DNA of 64,000 bases. It comes from Agaribacterium haliotis. GTDB lineage: Bacteria > Pseudomonadota > Gammaproteobacteria > Pseudomonadales > Cellvibrionaceae. The notes under the pieces are model-generated. The model was given only the letters and a program-made list of their open reading frames with translations. It was not told the origin of the DNA and did not search any database. Shown piece by piece: positions 28,633 to 37,472 of the stretch; position 1 is the stretch's first letter; every line of letters begins with the position of its first letter. The position numbers and the translations under genes are program-made. Where the stretch lies: contig NZ_NKQJ01000002.1 of assembly GCF_002312815.1 (NCBI RefSeq), positions 239,014 to 303,013 of the forward strand. The letters are read 5' to 3'.

Positions 28633-29216
28633 GGCCTGCTCTCAAACAAAAAATCGATGATTTGCGGCAAGTGCTTTTCGTAGCCGTCAAAACTGTGGCA
28701 GCCGCCGTCCTCAATTAAGCTGCGGCACTGGGCATAGCGTTTTTGCGCCATCGTCCAGTCGAGTACTTCATCGCCTTTTTGCTGCATCAACCAATAGCGG
28801 CTGCTATCTGCCAGCGCCCGGCTTTCACAGGCCGCTAATACATCCAGATGTTTTTGTTCAAGCACGTAGTGATCATCGCTGTAATAACTTTTAAGGCTTT
28901 GACCAAGATAGTGTTGAAAACGTGTGTGGGGTGCTACCGCAGGGTTGACCAGCACAGCCTTTTTTATTTTACCCGCCTCAATAAAATGTGAAGCCCAGAA
29001 ACCGCCAAGGGAAGAGCCAATGGCAACAGCCTGATCAAGCCGGCTAAATAAAGCGCTTAACTCATCGCGAGCCAAATCTGGATACGAGCTCAACTGAGGG
29101 CAGTAAAAGCTAATATCGGGCCGATACCGCTCTAACCAGAGCCGAGTCAGCTCGGCTTTTTTTGACAGCGGGGAGCTCAAAAAGCCGTGAATATATACAA
29201 GGTGTTTATCATTCAT
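28629..29216 (-). CDS. yqiA: YqiA-type alpha/beta-hydrolase (UPF0227)
   Basis: About 195 residues with the fold of small esterases: LVYIHGFLSSPLS at the N-terminus, the nucleophile elbow GSSLGGFWA, VLVNPAV, and the catalytic His in GGCHSFDGYE. E. coli YqiA hydrolyses short acyl-CoA or ester substrates in vitro; its true substrate is unknown. The ATG at 29216 is chosen to match the family start rather than 29249. In E. coli yqiA lies between cpdA and parE; here cpdA is 2 kb upstream on the same strand and parE 15 kb downstream. The 3' end overlaps the allophanate hydrolase gene by four bases, tail to tail. Confidence 0.88.
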   Translation of the reverse strand: MNDKHLVYIHGFLSSPLSKKAELTRLWLERYRPDISFYCPQLSSYPDLARDELSALFSRLDQAVAIGSSLGGFWASHFIEAGKIKKAVLVNPAVAPHTRFQHYLGQSLKSYYSDDHYVLEQKHLDVLAACESRALADSSRYWLMQQKGDEVLDWTMAQKRYAQCRSLIEDGGCHSFDGYEKHLPQIIDFLFESRP

Positions 29217-29511
29217 ACACTTTACTTTAATTTGTGAGTGCTTGTGCACTGCAACGACCTGCTAACTTATAGCCGCTGCTCCTGGCTCGTCACTTGGCAA
29301 GCATCGACCCAGGCCAGGCAGCTTGCGAGCAACAAACTTAAATACATATCACTATCTCGAGCAAAACACGCACAGTGGCGCCGCTGTATTTCACCCAGCC
29401 GGGTTTTCACTTATTATCTTGTGCCGCAAGCAATAAGCTCTAGAGCCTGTTAACACCAGAGCCTTACCTGTTAGTAACAAGTGCTTCGCTCACCAACACA
29501 GCTGTAAAGAT

Positions 29512-30024
29512 ATGAAAAACAACGTGATCCTGATCGGCATGCCCGGCGCCGGTAAATCCACCTTGGGCCGCGCCTGTGCCAGTGAGCTGCAACGCGAGTT
29601 TATCGATACCGACAAATTAATTGAACAACGCGCCCAACAAAAGCTGCAAGTGATTGTCGACCAACACGGGCATATGGCGCTTCGCAAACTCGAGGCCGAG
29701 GTGCTCGGCGAGCTCAACTGCAGCAACAGCATAGTTGCAACCGGCGGCAGTGCCGTATACAGCAGCGAAGCCATGCAGCACCTCAAACATATCGGCCACC
29801 TGGTCCACCTCGACCTGAGCTTGAGCAGCATCGACAAGCGCATCACCAATTTTGCCAGCCGCGGCCTGGCAAGGGCGCCGGGGCAAGACCTTGAAGCGCT
29901 CTACCTCGAGCGCCAAAAACTTTATAGCCACTGGGCCGAGCAGCGGCTCGACTGCGAAAAGCTCAACCAAGATCAAGCGACAAAGGCACTGCTAAAGCTC
30001 TGTAAAAGCCTCACAATTCAATAA
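29512..30024 (+). CDS. Shikimate-kinase-like P-loop kinase
   Basis: A 170-residue kinase of the shikimate kinase fold. Walker A is GMPGAGKST, and FIDTDKLIE, LRKLEAEVL and VATGGSAVYS follow. A short lid, RGLARAPGQDLEALYLERQKLY, closes the site. In AroK the substrate residues are an Arg in FRxxE and a triple Gly; here the first is LRKLE and the glycine run is GGS, so shikimate may not be the substrate. It may be a paralogue of the main AroK, which normally sits with aroB, absent here. A 295-base region without a gene precedes it. Confidence 0.75.
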   Translation: MKNNVILIGMPGAGKSTLGRACASELQREFIDTDKLIEQRAQQKLQVIVDQHGHMALRKLEAEVLGELNCSNSIVATGGSAVYSSEAMQHLKHIGHLVHLDLSLSSIDKRITNFASRGLARAPGQDLEALYLERQKLYSHWAEQRLDCEKLNQDQATKALLKLCKSLTIQ

Positions 30025-30113
30025 AGCTCACAAAAACATCGCCCCAAAAGCGCACAAGAGCGGCTACAATAGCAGCTCAATAACAGCCCATAGCGCGCAA
30101 ACACGGAATAACC

Positions 30114-30731
30114 ATGAAAAAATTGCTGACTGCTACCGCCCTGCTGGCGACTGTAACTAGCCCCGCCCTCGCTCAACAGGAATGGCGCCTCAGCGTCGCT
30201 GGCGGCCCAAGCTATGCGAGCAATCCGTCAAAGGATGACAACGGTGAAATGGAATTGGACAGCGGCACCGCCTTGCAACTTGTCGCGCACAAGTTTCAAA
30301 AAGGCAACCGCGACGGCGCACGTTTGTATTACGAATTTCTCTACGCCCAAAACAGTATTGATGTTGATGTTGAAGCCGGCTCCGACAGTTACGACAGCAG
30401 CATAGCGGCCAAGCACTTTCAAATTGGCGGCACCTACGAGTGGGCAGAAAACCCAAAAGTTTTTGACCCCTACTTCGCCATGACCATCGGCGGCAGCCAC
30501 TACAGCCCAGATAGTTCAGACAGCGAAACGTATCTGTCGGGCAGCCTTGCACTCGGCACCCGTTTTTGGGTAATGGACCAGCTCGCTATTCGCCTTGACG
30601 CCCGTGTCTTTGGTACGGTCATCGATAGTTCGACCACGATTTTCTGTCAAAACAACAGCTGTTTTATCGGCATCGACGGTAGCCTGTGGCTGCAACAGCA
30701 ACTGACCGCGGGTGTAACCTGGGCTTTCTAA
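30114..30731 (+). CDS. Outer-membrane beta-barrel protein
   Basis: A 205-residue exported protein with signal peptide MKKLLTATALLATVTSPALA cut before QQEW. Alternating strands (YEFLYAQNSIDVDVEAG; FQIGGTYEWAEN; DPYFAMTIGGSHY) and a C-terminal aromatic residue (VTWAF) point to an eight-stranded barrel of the OmpW/OmpA-like size class. I cannot name the family. Two Cys (FCQNNSCF) near the C-terminus could form a disulfide in an outer loop. It stands alone, with a strong bidirectional terminator behind it. Confidence 0.72.
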   Translation: MKKLLTATALLATVTSPALAQQEWRLSVAGGPSYASNPSKDDNGEMELDSGTALQLVAHKFQKGNRDGARLYYEFLYAQNSIDVDVEAGSDSYDSSIAAKHFQIGGTYEWAENPKVFDPYFAMTIGGSHYSPDSSDSETYLSGSLALGTRFWVMDQLAIRLDARVFGTVIDSSTTIFCQNNSCFIGIDGSLWLQQQLTAGVTWAF

Positions 30732-30752
30732 AGCCGCCGCACAGACGTTTGC

Positions 30753-30802
30753 AAATAAAAAAGGCGCTGAAGCGATATTCGCATTCAGCGCCTTTTTTAT
30801 TT
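30753..30802. terminator. Bidirectional terminator between the barrel gene and cpdA
   Basis: A 19-bp perfect inverted repeat (30753-30771 with 30784-30802), with GGCGCTGAA/TTCAGCGCC cores flanked by A6 and T6 runs, works for both convergent genes. Confidence 0.92.
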
Positions 30803-30834
30803 GTAATTTTTTTAGCTAAAATTTAGCCGCTTAA

Positions 30835-31668
30835 TTAATAACCGGTTGCCGTCATATCTACCGCATAGGCTTTGGCTTCGCTGCGGCGCACTTCGCTTTC
30901 AAAGCTGCCGTCTTCATTTAACACATAGTTGCGATAACCCGGCATACGCGTATCGAGTTTGAATTCGTCGCTATTGGGCAGAAACTGTATGCAGGTCGAT
31001 GGTGTACCAATTAGCGCTACGCCATTGCGCTCGCGATAAAACTCTTGGTGCACGTGGCCCCAGCTAATCATCTTCACTTGCTGGTACTGATCAACGAGTT
31101 CAAAAAATGCATCGGCGTCGCTGACAACGTATTGATCGAGCCATTTACAGCCAACTGGAACCGGCTGGTGGTGAAGAAAAATCGCCGTCGGCATATCCGG
31201 GTGAGCATCCAACAAACGCTTTAGTCGCGCCAGTTCATTGGGCCCGAGGCGGCCGCCCTCTTCGCGCGGAATACGCGAGTCAAGCATAATCATCTGCCAG
31301 CCGTTGACACAGTGGCTGTGAGAGATCGGGTGGCGACCGACCACCAGCATATTATCCGGGTCATCGTGATTGCCGGGCAACCAAGCCAGCGGCACATCGG
31401 GGAAATAGTCTTCCATCATGCTCAAAAAACGAGCGTAAGAAAGTGCGCCGGCATCGTTGCTAATATCGCCGGTGCAAATAATCATATCGGGCTGTTCCGC
31501 GGCCTGGGCGGTTGCCAATACGTCGTAGAAACTCTGATCGGTATCCATACCCAGAAGAGTCTCCCTAGGCGAGCTGCCAAGGTGGCAATCAGTAATTTGT
31601 AACAGCCTAAATCGATTCATCGAGGAATTGCGCGCACGTGTGCTCAGTGGAGCGATGTTCTTATTCAT
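30835..31668 (-). CDS. cpdA: 3',5'-cyclic-AMP phosphodiesterase
   Basis: About 277 residues of the calcineurin-like metallophosphoesterase family. The metal-site motifs appear in order: DCHLG, CTGDISND, WLPGNHDD, FLHHQPVP and SWGHVHQEF. CpdA hydrolyses cAMP and so tunes CRP signalling. The ATG at 31668 (GGACGGACA upstream) is preferred; 31701 and 31620 are alternatives. It belongs with yqiB and nudF upstream on the same strand, as in E. coli, although 146 bases separate it from yqiB and it may have its own promoter. Confidence 0.93.
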   Translation of the reverse strand: MNKNIAPLSTRARNSSMNRFRLLQITDCHLGSSPRETLLGMDTDQSFYDVLATAQAAEQPDMIICTGDISNDAGALSYARFLSMMEDYFPDVPLAWLPGNHDDPDNMLVVGRHPISHSHCVNGWQMIMLDSRIPREEGGRLGPNELARLKRLLDAHPDMPTAIFLHHQPVPVGCKWLDQYVVSDADAFFELVDQYQQVKMISWGHVHQEFYRERNGVALIGTPSTCIQFLPNSDEFKLDTRMPGYRNYVLNEDGSFESEVRRSEAKAYAVDMTATGY

Positions 31669-31814
31669 TGTCCGTCCGAGTTGGCCAATTGCAAAGACCA
31701 AATTGCTATGTAAGCCACTGGGGCTGACACCGTTTTGGCCTATGATAGGTTAAAAAGAGCGTCCATCTCCGGTTTCATACGCCACAGTGTCGCTCGAAAC
31801 GCTGAAAAATTAAG

Positions 31815-32294
31815 CTATCTCTTTGCCTGAATGGGAACTAAATCACAATTACTTGGCTGCATTAAGCCATGACTGCGACAAAATACCAACCAATCATATA
31901 AGAAGCGGTTGAGCTCGAGCTTTTCGTCGCGGTGATACATGCGTTTATTCGGGTACTCATAGCGACTTTGCCAGTGCCTGTGCCCCTCAAAAACAATCAC
32001 CTCGGCTACCGCAGCGTCGTGGCAGATGCGCAGCTGCAGCGACGGCAAAGTCATGCCCTCGCGCTGCTGTTTGATTTCAACCACCGAGGTATAAGGCGCA
32101 CTTTCTTTTAGCTCAACATTAATAAGAATGGCGGCTTTATCACCGGCTTCAAACTGCCAGTGCTCGGTGCCATCGCGCAACCCAGGCAACATGCTAAGCA
32201 GGCGCTGGTAATTGAGCTCACACGTGTGAACGTGACCGCTTAGGTCGACGGAATAAGCCGCGCGCCGCGCTTTAATTGCCCGGTACTGGCTCAT
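31815..32294 (-). CDS. yqiB: DUF1249 protein YqiB
   Basis: About 159 residues assigned to DUF1249 by position and by sequence (CELNYQRLLSMLPGLRDG; YTSVVEIKQQREG; RMYHRDEKLELNRFLYDWLVFCRSHG). The function is unknown. The ATG at 32294 overlaps the nudF stop by four bases (ATGA), which supports this start and translational coupling. The order nudF-yqiB-cpdA is conserved with E. coli. Confidence 0.88.
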   Translation of the reverse strand: MSQYRAIKARRAAYSVDLSGHVHTCELNYQRLLSMLPGLRDGTEHWQFEAGDKAAILINVELKESAPYTSVVEIKQQREGMTLPSLQLRICHDAAVAEVIVFEGHRHWQSRYEYPNKRMYHRDEKLELNRFLYDWLVFCRSHGLMQPSNCDLVPIQAKR

Positions 32295-32917
32295 GCCTGG
32301 CACTCCGCGCGCAGGCGCTGGCGATTGAGTTGCAGCCACTGCAGGCCAATTAAGGTAGCGGCGTTGTTAGTGCGCGCGCGATACATCTGGGCAAAGACCT
32401 CGTCTGGCTTAAAAACCTGAAAGCGAATATCTTCGCCCTCTTCATCTAAACCGTAAATGCCGCCGGCTTCACTTAGGTCACACAGCGCACAAAATAAATG
32501 AATCTTCTCGCTGCAGCCGCCGGGAGTACTGTAATACTCACTAATTGGCTCGAGCTTCAGCTCAGTGATACCGGCCTCTTCGCGAATCTCTTTGACGATG
32601 GTTGTTTCGGCGCTGTCGTGCTGCTCTATCATGCCGGCGACAACTTCGAGGCACCACGGGCCAAACTCTGAGTCGAGCGCGCCGACACGAAACTGCTCTA
32701 CCAGCCCAATCAGGTCGTGCTCAGCGTCGTAAAGAACCGCGGCACTGGCTTCGCCGCGCTGGAATAATTCACGGCTGATCTCTTCGCTCCAGCCTCCGCG
32801 AAAAAGGCGGTGGCGAAGGCGGAACTTGAGCATGGAAAAAAAGCCCTGAAATATGGTGCTTTTTTCGACGAGCTCAACATCAGCTCGGCCGAGTTCACTT
32901 TGTTGCAGATCGGTCAT
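32291..32917 (-). CDS. nudF: ADP-ribose pyrophosphatase
   Basis: A 208-residue Nudix hydrolase that splits ADP-ribose into AMP and ribose phosphate. The Nudix box lies in WCLEVVAGMIEQHDSAETTI followed by VKEIREEAGI; the usual Glu after the Gly is Asp and the Arg is Lys, both conservative. The preceding FRVGALDSEFGPW and following YSTPGGCSEKIHLFCAL are typical of NudF. It is divergent from tolC, as in E. coli, and is the first gene of nudF-yqiB. Confidence 0.93.
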   Translation of the reverse strand: MTDLQQSELGRADVELVEKSTIFQGFFSMLKFRLRHRLFRGGWSEEISRELFQRGEASAAVLYDAEHDLIGLVEQFRVGALDSEFGPWCLEVVAGMIEQHDSAETTIVKEIREEAGITELKLEPISEYYSTPGGCSEKIHLFCALCDLSEAGGIYGLDEEGEDIRFQVFKPDEVFAQMYRARTNNAATLIGLQWLQLNRQRLRAECQA

Positions 32918-33066
32918 CGCTCACTCTCCGGTTAAGGCGCCAGTGTAGGCAGCTCTTTTCGGCCTGTCCACGCTGCAGTCAGTCGCAAAAGTGCTGACGT
33001 AGGCAAAACTCTCGCGTTATGATAGGCCGCTTAAGGATCCCGCCTTTAATTTGACTAGGAAGATCA

Positions 33067-34455
33067 ATGAGTATCACTGTCCTTCGCCGCCTCGGCCTCA
33101 CTGCTTGCTTGAGCTTCGCATCGAGCAGCAGTTTTGCTACAGACCTATACAGTATTTACCAATTAGCGGTACAAAACGACCACGAATTTGCCGCTGCAAA
33201 CGCCGCCTATCAAGCGGGCCTGGAAAACAAAGGCCTGGGCCGCGCCGGTATTTTGCCGAAATTTAATGCCAATGCATCGTACGCCAATAACGACGTCGAA
33301 CAAGACGGCGAGAGCGTACAATTGCTCTTGCCCAATGAAACCAACGCAACCGACAGCGGTTACGGCCTGACGCTCTCTCAGCCACTATTTGATATGGCCG
33401 CGTGGAATACTTATCAAGCTGGCAAAGACGCAGCTAATATTGCCGAAGCGCAATTTCGCTCCGATCAACAAAGCCTGATTATCCGCACGGCTCAAGCCTA
33501 CTTCGACACCCTGCAAGCGGCCGATAATTTATCGACCAGTGTCGCCGAAGAAGACGCCTTTAAGCATCAGCTCGAACAGACGCAACAGCGCTTTGAAGTT
33601 GGCTTAAGTGCCATTACCGATGTGCACGAAGCGCAGGCTTCGTACGACAACTCTGTTGCAGAAAAATTAATTGCCATCGGCCAGCTCGGCATCGCGTTTG
33701 AGGCCCTTGAAGTATTAACCGGTGAAACCTATTACGAAATCAACCCGCTCAAAGACGATTTTGTGGTCAGCAAACCCCAGCCTGAAGCGCGCGAAGAGTG
33801 GGTCAAGCGCTCTATTGAAGGCAACTACGATCTCGCCGCCGCCGAAGCCAATGCCGAAGCCAGTCGTCATCAAGCCAAGGCCGCAAAAGCCGGCCACTAC
33901 CCGGTGCTCAGCCTCGACGGAAGTTACAGCAGCAGAAATAACGATGGCGATTTTACCTACCAAGACAACCCCGCCGGTAAAAATGACTACGACACCGACA
34001 GCACCCAGATCGGCGTGACCCTAACCATCCCCATCTACAACGGTGGCGGCGTCAGCGCTTCGCGCCGCCAGGCTGCGCAACAGAGCATCCAGGCGCGCGA
34101 GCTGTGGTTAAAAGCCAAGCGCGACGTTGTGCAAGCTGCGCGCACCCAACACCTTGCGGTCACCACCACTGTCGCTACAGTAAAAGCGCGAAAACAAGCT
34201 ATTGTTTCCAACGCCAGTGCACTTGAAGCCACTCAGGCCGGTTACAGTGTCGGTACCCGCGACTTGGTTGATGTACTCAACGCCCAGCGCGGTCTCTACC
34301 AAGCTAAGCGCGACTATTATGCGGCGCTTTACACCTATGTGATCAGTAGCTTGACTCTGAAACAAGTCGCCGGCATGTTGGTTGAAGACGATGTTGTTCA
34401 GTTAAATTCCTGGCTGGACACCGAGCGCAAAGTAGAGAAAAACACCAGCCTCTAA
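33067..34455 (+). CDS. tolC: Outer-membrane channel protein TolC
   Basis: A 462-residue outer-membrane efflux protein with a signal peptide ending SSFA. The duplicated TolC fold is seen: YSIYQLAVQNDHEFAAANAA in the first half, LTLSQPLFDMAAWNTYQAG, then LTIPIYNGGGVSASRRQA in the second half, with long coiled-coil helices and VGTRDLVDVLNAQRGLYQAKRDYY near the end. It is the exit duct for type I secretion and tripartite drug pumps. It is divergent from nudF, as in E. coli. No pump genes are in the window. Confidence 0.95.
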   Translation: MSITVLRRLGLTACLSFASSSSFATDLYSIYQLAVQNDHEFAAANAAYQAGLENKGLGRAGILPKFNANASYANNDVEQDGESVQLLLPNETNATDSGYGLTLSQPLFDMAAWNTYQAGKDAANIAEAQFRSDQQSLIIRTAQAYFDTLQAADNLSTSVAEEDAFKHQLEQTQQRFEVGLSAITDVHEAQASYDNSVAEKLIAIGQLGIAFEALEVLTGETYYEINPLKDDFVVSKPQPEAREEWVKRSIEGNYDLAAAEANAEASRHQAKAAKAGHYPVLSLDGSYSSRNNDGDFTYQDNPAGKNDYDTDSTQIGVTLTIPIYNGGGVSASRRQAAQQSIQARELWLKAKRDVVQAARTQHLAVTTTVATVKARKQAIVSNASALEATQAGYSVGTRDLVDVLNAQRGLYQAKRDYYAALYTYVISSLTLKQVAGMLVEDDVVQLNSWLDTERKVEKNTSL

Positions 34456-34563
34456 TTTAGTGGCTGTGCGTAATAGTCGGCGCTGCAAAACAGCGCAGCG
34501 CCGGGTCAGCGTTTTTTGTAGTACCTCGCAACAGTGGGCGAATATCGGCAAAGGGAGAGCCTT

Positions 34564-35025
34564 ATGAATACAAAGCGTGCAGTAAAAGCGGCGCTAACAA
34601 GTGCGCTAGCACTCGGCCTAAGTTTCAATCTCGGTGCCTGCAGCAGTAGTGGCAGCAGCAAAACCAGCAGCCAGCAATTGGCCATGGCCCTTGCTGAGCA
34701 AACCGGCCAGAACGGCCGCGCCTGCATACGCACTAGCGATATTCGCGGCTACGGCATGGACGGCCAGAATCAAATTAATATTGATGCGCGCCCCAAATAC
34801 TACATCGCCACAACCCTCTACACCTGCCAGAATATAGATCTCGCACCGCGCGCGCTGTTTGACAGCCGCTTCAGCGAAGCCTGTGGCGGCAGCACCTATA
34901 TTACTACCCGCAACGGCCGCTGCCCGATAGATAAAATATTTGAATTTGCCAATCGCGACGAAGCCTTTACAGCGGTTAGGCAAGCCAAAGAAACGATCGA
35001 AAAACAAAAAGGCGACAGCAAATAA
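34564..35025 (+). CDS. Lipoprotein of the DUF6491 type
   Basis: About 153 residues with a lipobox (LGAC at residues 23-26) after a 22-residue hydrophobic signal, followed by a Ser-rich linker. The mature part contains ACIRTSDIRGYGMDGQNQINIDARPKYYIATTLYTC, a pattern of DUF6491 proteins, and a second Cys pair (CGGS; RCPIDK) suggests a disulfide. The function is unknown. A GGGAGAG element precedes the ATG. It is likely anchored in the outer membrane. It follows tolC by 108 bases on the same strand; co-transcription is possible but not shown. Confidence 0.72.
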   Translation: MNTKRAVKAALTSALALGLSFNLGACSSSGSSKTSSQQLAMALAEQTGQNGRACIRTSDIRGYGMDGQNQINIDARPKYYIATTLYTCQNIDLAPRALFDSRFSEACGGSTYITTRNGRCPIDKIFEFANRDEAFTAVRQAKETIEKQKGDSK

Positions 35026-35053
35026 AAATCAAATAAGCTGACTCTTATGCTGA

Positions 35054-35076
35054 GCGCACAGCAGCTTGCTGTGCGC
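35054..35076 (+). terminator. Hairpin after the lipoprotein gene
   Basis: GCGCACAGCA and TGCTGTGCGC form a perfect 10-bp stem with a three-base loop, 28 bases after the stop. There is no clear U-run on either strand. Confidence 0.45.
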
Positions 35077-35124
35077 ATAGACATGCATAAATGTCAGCTC
35101 GTTAGGATTTGCGAACAAAAAACG

Positions 35125-35595
35125 CTAAAGTCCGAGCTCACTCAAGCCCGGGTGGTTTTCTGGCCTCGGCCCACTTGGCCAGCGAAATAAGCGCTGCTCT
35201 TCACTAATTTCAAGATCGTTAATGCTGGCGTGGCGTTCACACATTAAACCTTGATTATCAAAGCGCCAGTTTTCATTGCCGTAACTTCGAAACCACTGCC
35301 CACTGTTATCAACCCACTCGTAAGCAAAGCGCACTGCAATACAGCTTTTACCGTGTGCCCACAGCTCCTTAATTAAACGATAGTCATTTTCTTTAGCCCA
35401 TTTACGAGTTAAAAAATCGGCTATGTCAGCGCGACCTTGAATAAATTCACTGCGGTTGCGCCAGCGGCTATCTTCACTGTAAGCAAGCGCAACAGCGGCG
35501 GGGTTTTTGTTGTTCCAGGCATCTTCTGCTTTGCGAACTTTTACCAGAGCATCGGCAAAACTAAAAGGCGGCAGAGGGGGGCGAGCTTCCGACAT
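35125..35595 (-). CDS. DUF1348 (NTF2-like) protein
   Basis: About 156 residues of the DUF1348 group in the NTF2-like superfamily: [50 protein letters not shown] and the C-terminal [16 protein letters not shown]. The function is not known. The ATG at 35595 lies two bases after the cynS stop, so it should be co-translated with cyanase; a link to cyanate or nitrogen use is inferred from that alone. An in-frame TTG at 35604 would overlap cynS. Confidence 0.85.
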   Translation of the reverse strand: MSEARPPLPPFSFADALVKVRKAEDAWNNKNPAAVALAYSEDSRWRNRSEFIQGRADIADFLTRKWAKENDYRLIKELWAHGKSCIAVRFAYEWVDNSGQWFRSYGNENWRFDNQGLMCERHASINDLEISEEQRLFRWPSGPRPENHPGLSELGL

Positions 35596-35597
35596 CG

Positions 35598-36038
35598 TTA
35601 CCAACTCTTATAAGGCAGGAATTTACCGTTTAACGTCAGCAGTACCCGATCGCCTTTCGGGTCTTCGATTTTGTCGACCTCCATTGAAAAATCAATGGCG
35701 CTCATAATGCCATCGCCAAACTTTTCCTGAATAACTTCTTTTAAGGTATCGCCATAGACACCAACCACTTCATAAAGGCGATAGATAAGCGGGTCGGTCG
35801 GTACCGCTTGATCCCAAATTTTTGTTGGAAAAGCTTCAAGCGCGCTTTTAACTTCGTCTTCAAGGCCAAAAAAGCTGCAAATGGCTGCGGCTTTTTCCGG
35901 CGGTGCGCTGTTCATACCCAGGCAGGCCGAGGCGAGCCAAACGGGGCTCATACCCAGTTCGGCGCCTATTGCCTCCCAGGTCAAACCTTTTTCCGCTTTT
36001 TTACTAATGATGATATCTGTCATTAATTGCTTGTCCAT
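35598..36038 (-). CDS. cynS: Cyanate hydratase (cyanase)
   Basis: A 146-residue cyanase converting cyanate and bicarbonate to carbon dioxide and carbamate, which yields ammonia. The N-terminal helical part ([20 protein letters not shown]) and the C-terminal catalytic part ([22 protein letters not shown], then [10 protein letters not shown] with [14 protein letters not shown]) contain the Arg, Glu and Ser of the shared active site. AGAGGCAGG precedes the ATG. No cynT carbonic anhydrase or cynR is adjacent. Together with nas and the carboxylase operon it adds to the nitrogen-scavenging character of the region. Confidence 0.96.
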   Translation of the reverse strand: MDKQLMTDIIISKKAEKGLTWEAIGAELGMSPVWLASACLGMNSAPPEKAAAICSFFGLEDEVKSALEAFPTKIWDQAVPTDPLIYRLYEVVGVYGDTLKEVIQEKFGDGIMSAIDFSMEVDKIEDPKGDRVLLTLNGKFLPYKSW

Positions 36039-36556
36039 AGACCTGCCTCTTTAACAAAAATTACAAACCAATTTAAAGGTAGAGCGCTGCAGATAAGTGC
36101 AGCCCAAAGTGCAAGCGCGCAAAGCTGGTGCGATAGTTTTGTTGCACGGCGTTTTTTTGCGCTTGCATATAGCTAAGAGCAAATCAGGTGCCAGCCCAGT
36201 CGACAATAAGAGTCCGTTATGGCTCAACGCTTCGACGGGGAGCCTGTATCAAAGTGACACAAACTGGCTTCAGCCAATAAACAAAACCCAACAAAATCAA
36301 ATCAAAATAAAAGAAAGCTATACAGTAACGTATGCGCAATTTAAGATATTTACAGTAAGACACGCTCGGCAAGCGCTCTATATGGCGCTTAATCTCTCGC
36401 CCGGCTGCTGTTTACAGGGCGAGAACACAAGGTACTTAACGAGTTACTTAGCAGGGCTTGGCAGCCGGGCCTTTGGGCAGCTGCTTTATAGCAACTATTT
36501 ACGCCACGGTGAGGGTGTCTTTTCGCTTCACCGCAAACGGAAGGCGGTACAAGGAA
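36039..36556. other. 518-base divergent intergenic region without a supported gene
   Basis: It separates cynS from the serine-hydrolase operon. A reading frame from 36097 to 36651 runs through it but has no ribosome-binding site, no family resemblance, and overlaps the serine-hydrolase start. AT-rich sequence at 36270-36340 could hold promoters. Nothing else is recognised. Confidence 0.5.
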
Positions 36557-37441
36557 ATGAAAACAGCGTTCAGCCTGTATTTAACTGTGCTTTTGTCTAT
36601 AGCCAGCAGCAACTTGTTGGCGCAAGCATCCCTGTGGCAAGCCAAAGATGAGCGGCTGCAAGCGCAGCTTGAACAGGTCATCAGCAAACTCCAACTGGGC
36701 AGCGCCGTCGCCGAAGATAAACTGGCGGTGAGCTTTGTCGACATCACCGACATCGACAAGCCCCGGGTTGCAAGCGTGAATGGCGAACAAATGTATTACG
36801 CTGCCAGCCTGCCCAAGCTCACTATTTTACTTGCCGCGTTTGTCGAGATTGAGCGCAAACAGTTAACACTTAGCGATAAGCTCTGGCGCGACATGAATGA
36901 CATGATTCGCCATTCGAGTAACGCCGCGGCAACACGGGTATTAAATAAGGTCGGTCGCGAACAACTTATCGACATTTTACAGGAACAAGATTTTGCCCTC
37001 TACGATCGCCAACATGGCGGTGGCCTGTGGCTGGGCAAAGCCTACGACAAAAGCCCCGCCTATGCGCGCGACCCTTTAAATAACTTATCGCACGGCGCCA
37101 GTGCCATGCAGACAGCACGTTTTTATTACCTGCTTGAAAGCGGTCGCCTGGTAGAGCCCGAACTGAGCGCCAAGATGAAAGAAATCCTGGTCAAGCCCGG
37201 TATCAATCACAAATTTGTCAAAGGTTTAAGCCAAGTTCAGGGGCTGAATTTATATCGTAAATCGGGCACCTGGAAACACTTTCACGCCGACAGCGTACTT
37301 GTCGAAGCCGAAAATTACCGCTACATCGCCGTCGGTCTCGCCCAGAGTCGCGACGGCGGCCGCTGGCTTGAACAGCTGGCCCTGCCGCTCGAACAAATTA
37401 TTGCAACACACTATAGCCAGGAAAATAAAACCATAAACTAA
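36557..37441 (+). CDS. Exported class A beta-lactamase-fold serine hydrolase (operon gene 1)
   Basis: About 294 residues with a signal peptide (MKTAFSLYLTVLLSIASSNLLAQA). The serine-hydrolase motifs are SLPK (S-x-x-K), HSSNAA (S-x-N) and YRKSGTW (K-S-G-T), in the order and spacing of class A beta-lactamases. The general-base Glu of the omega loop is not obvious, so true beta-lactamase activity is doubtful. A peptidase or esterase role in the periplasm is as likely. The ATG at 36557 is chosen for its AAGGA and because it starts the signal peptide; upstream in-frame sequence looks non-coding. The dikinase-like gene starts 31 bases downstream. Confidence 0.8.
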   Translation: MKTAFSLYLTVLLSIASSNLLAQASLWQAKDERLQAQLEQVISKLQLGSAVAEDKLAVSFVDITDIDKPRVASVNGEQMYYAASLPKLTILLAAFVEIERKQLTLSDKLWRDMNDMIRHSSNAAATRVLNKVGREQLIDILQEQDFALYDRQHGGGLWLGKAYDKSPAYARDPLNNLSHGASAMQTARFYYLLESGRLVEPELSAKMKEILVKPGINHKFVKGLSQVQGLNLYRKSGTWKHFHADSVLVEAENYRYIAVGLAQSRDGGRWLEQLALPLEQIIATHYSQENKTIN

Positions 37442-37472
37442 GCCCACTGCTTGCAAAAAGGCCTTCACAAGC

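Noticed and set aside
36097-36651. A 184-codon reading frame upstream of the first serine hydrolase
   Set aside because: No ribosome-binding site and no family resemblance, and it overlaps the better-supported serine-hydrolase start in another frame.
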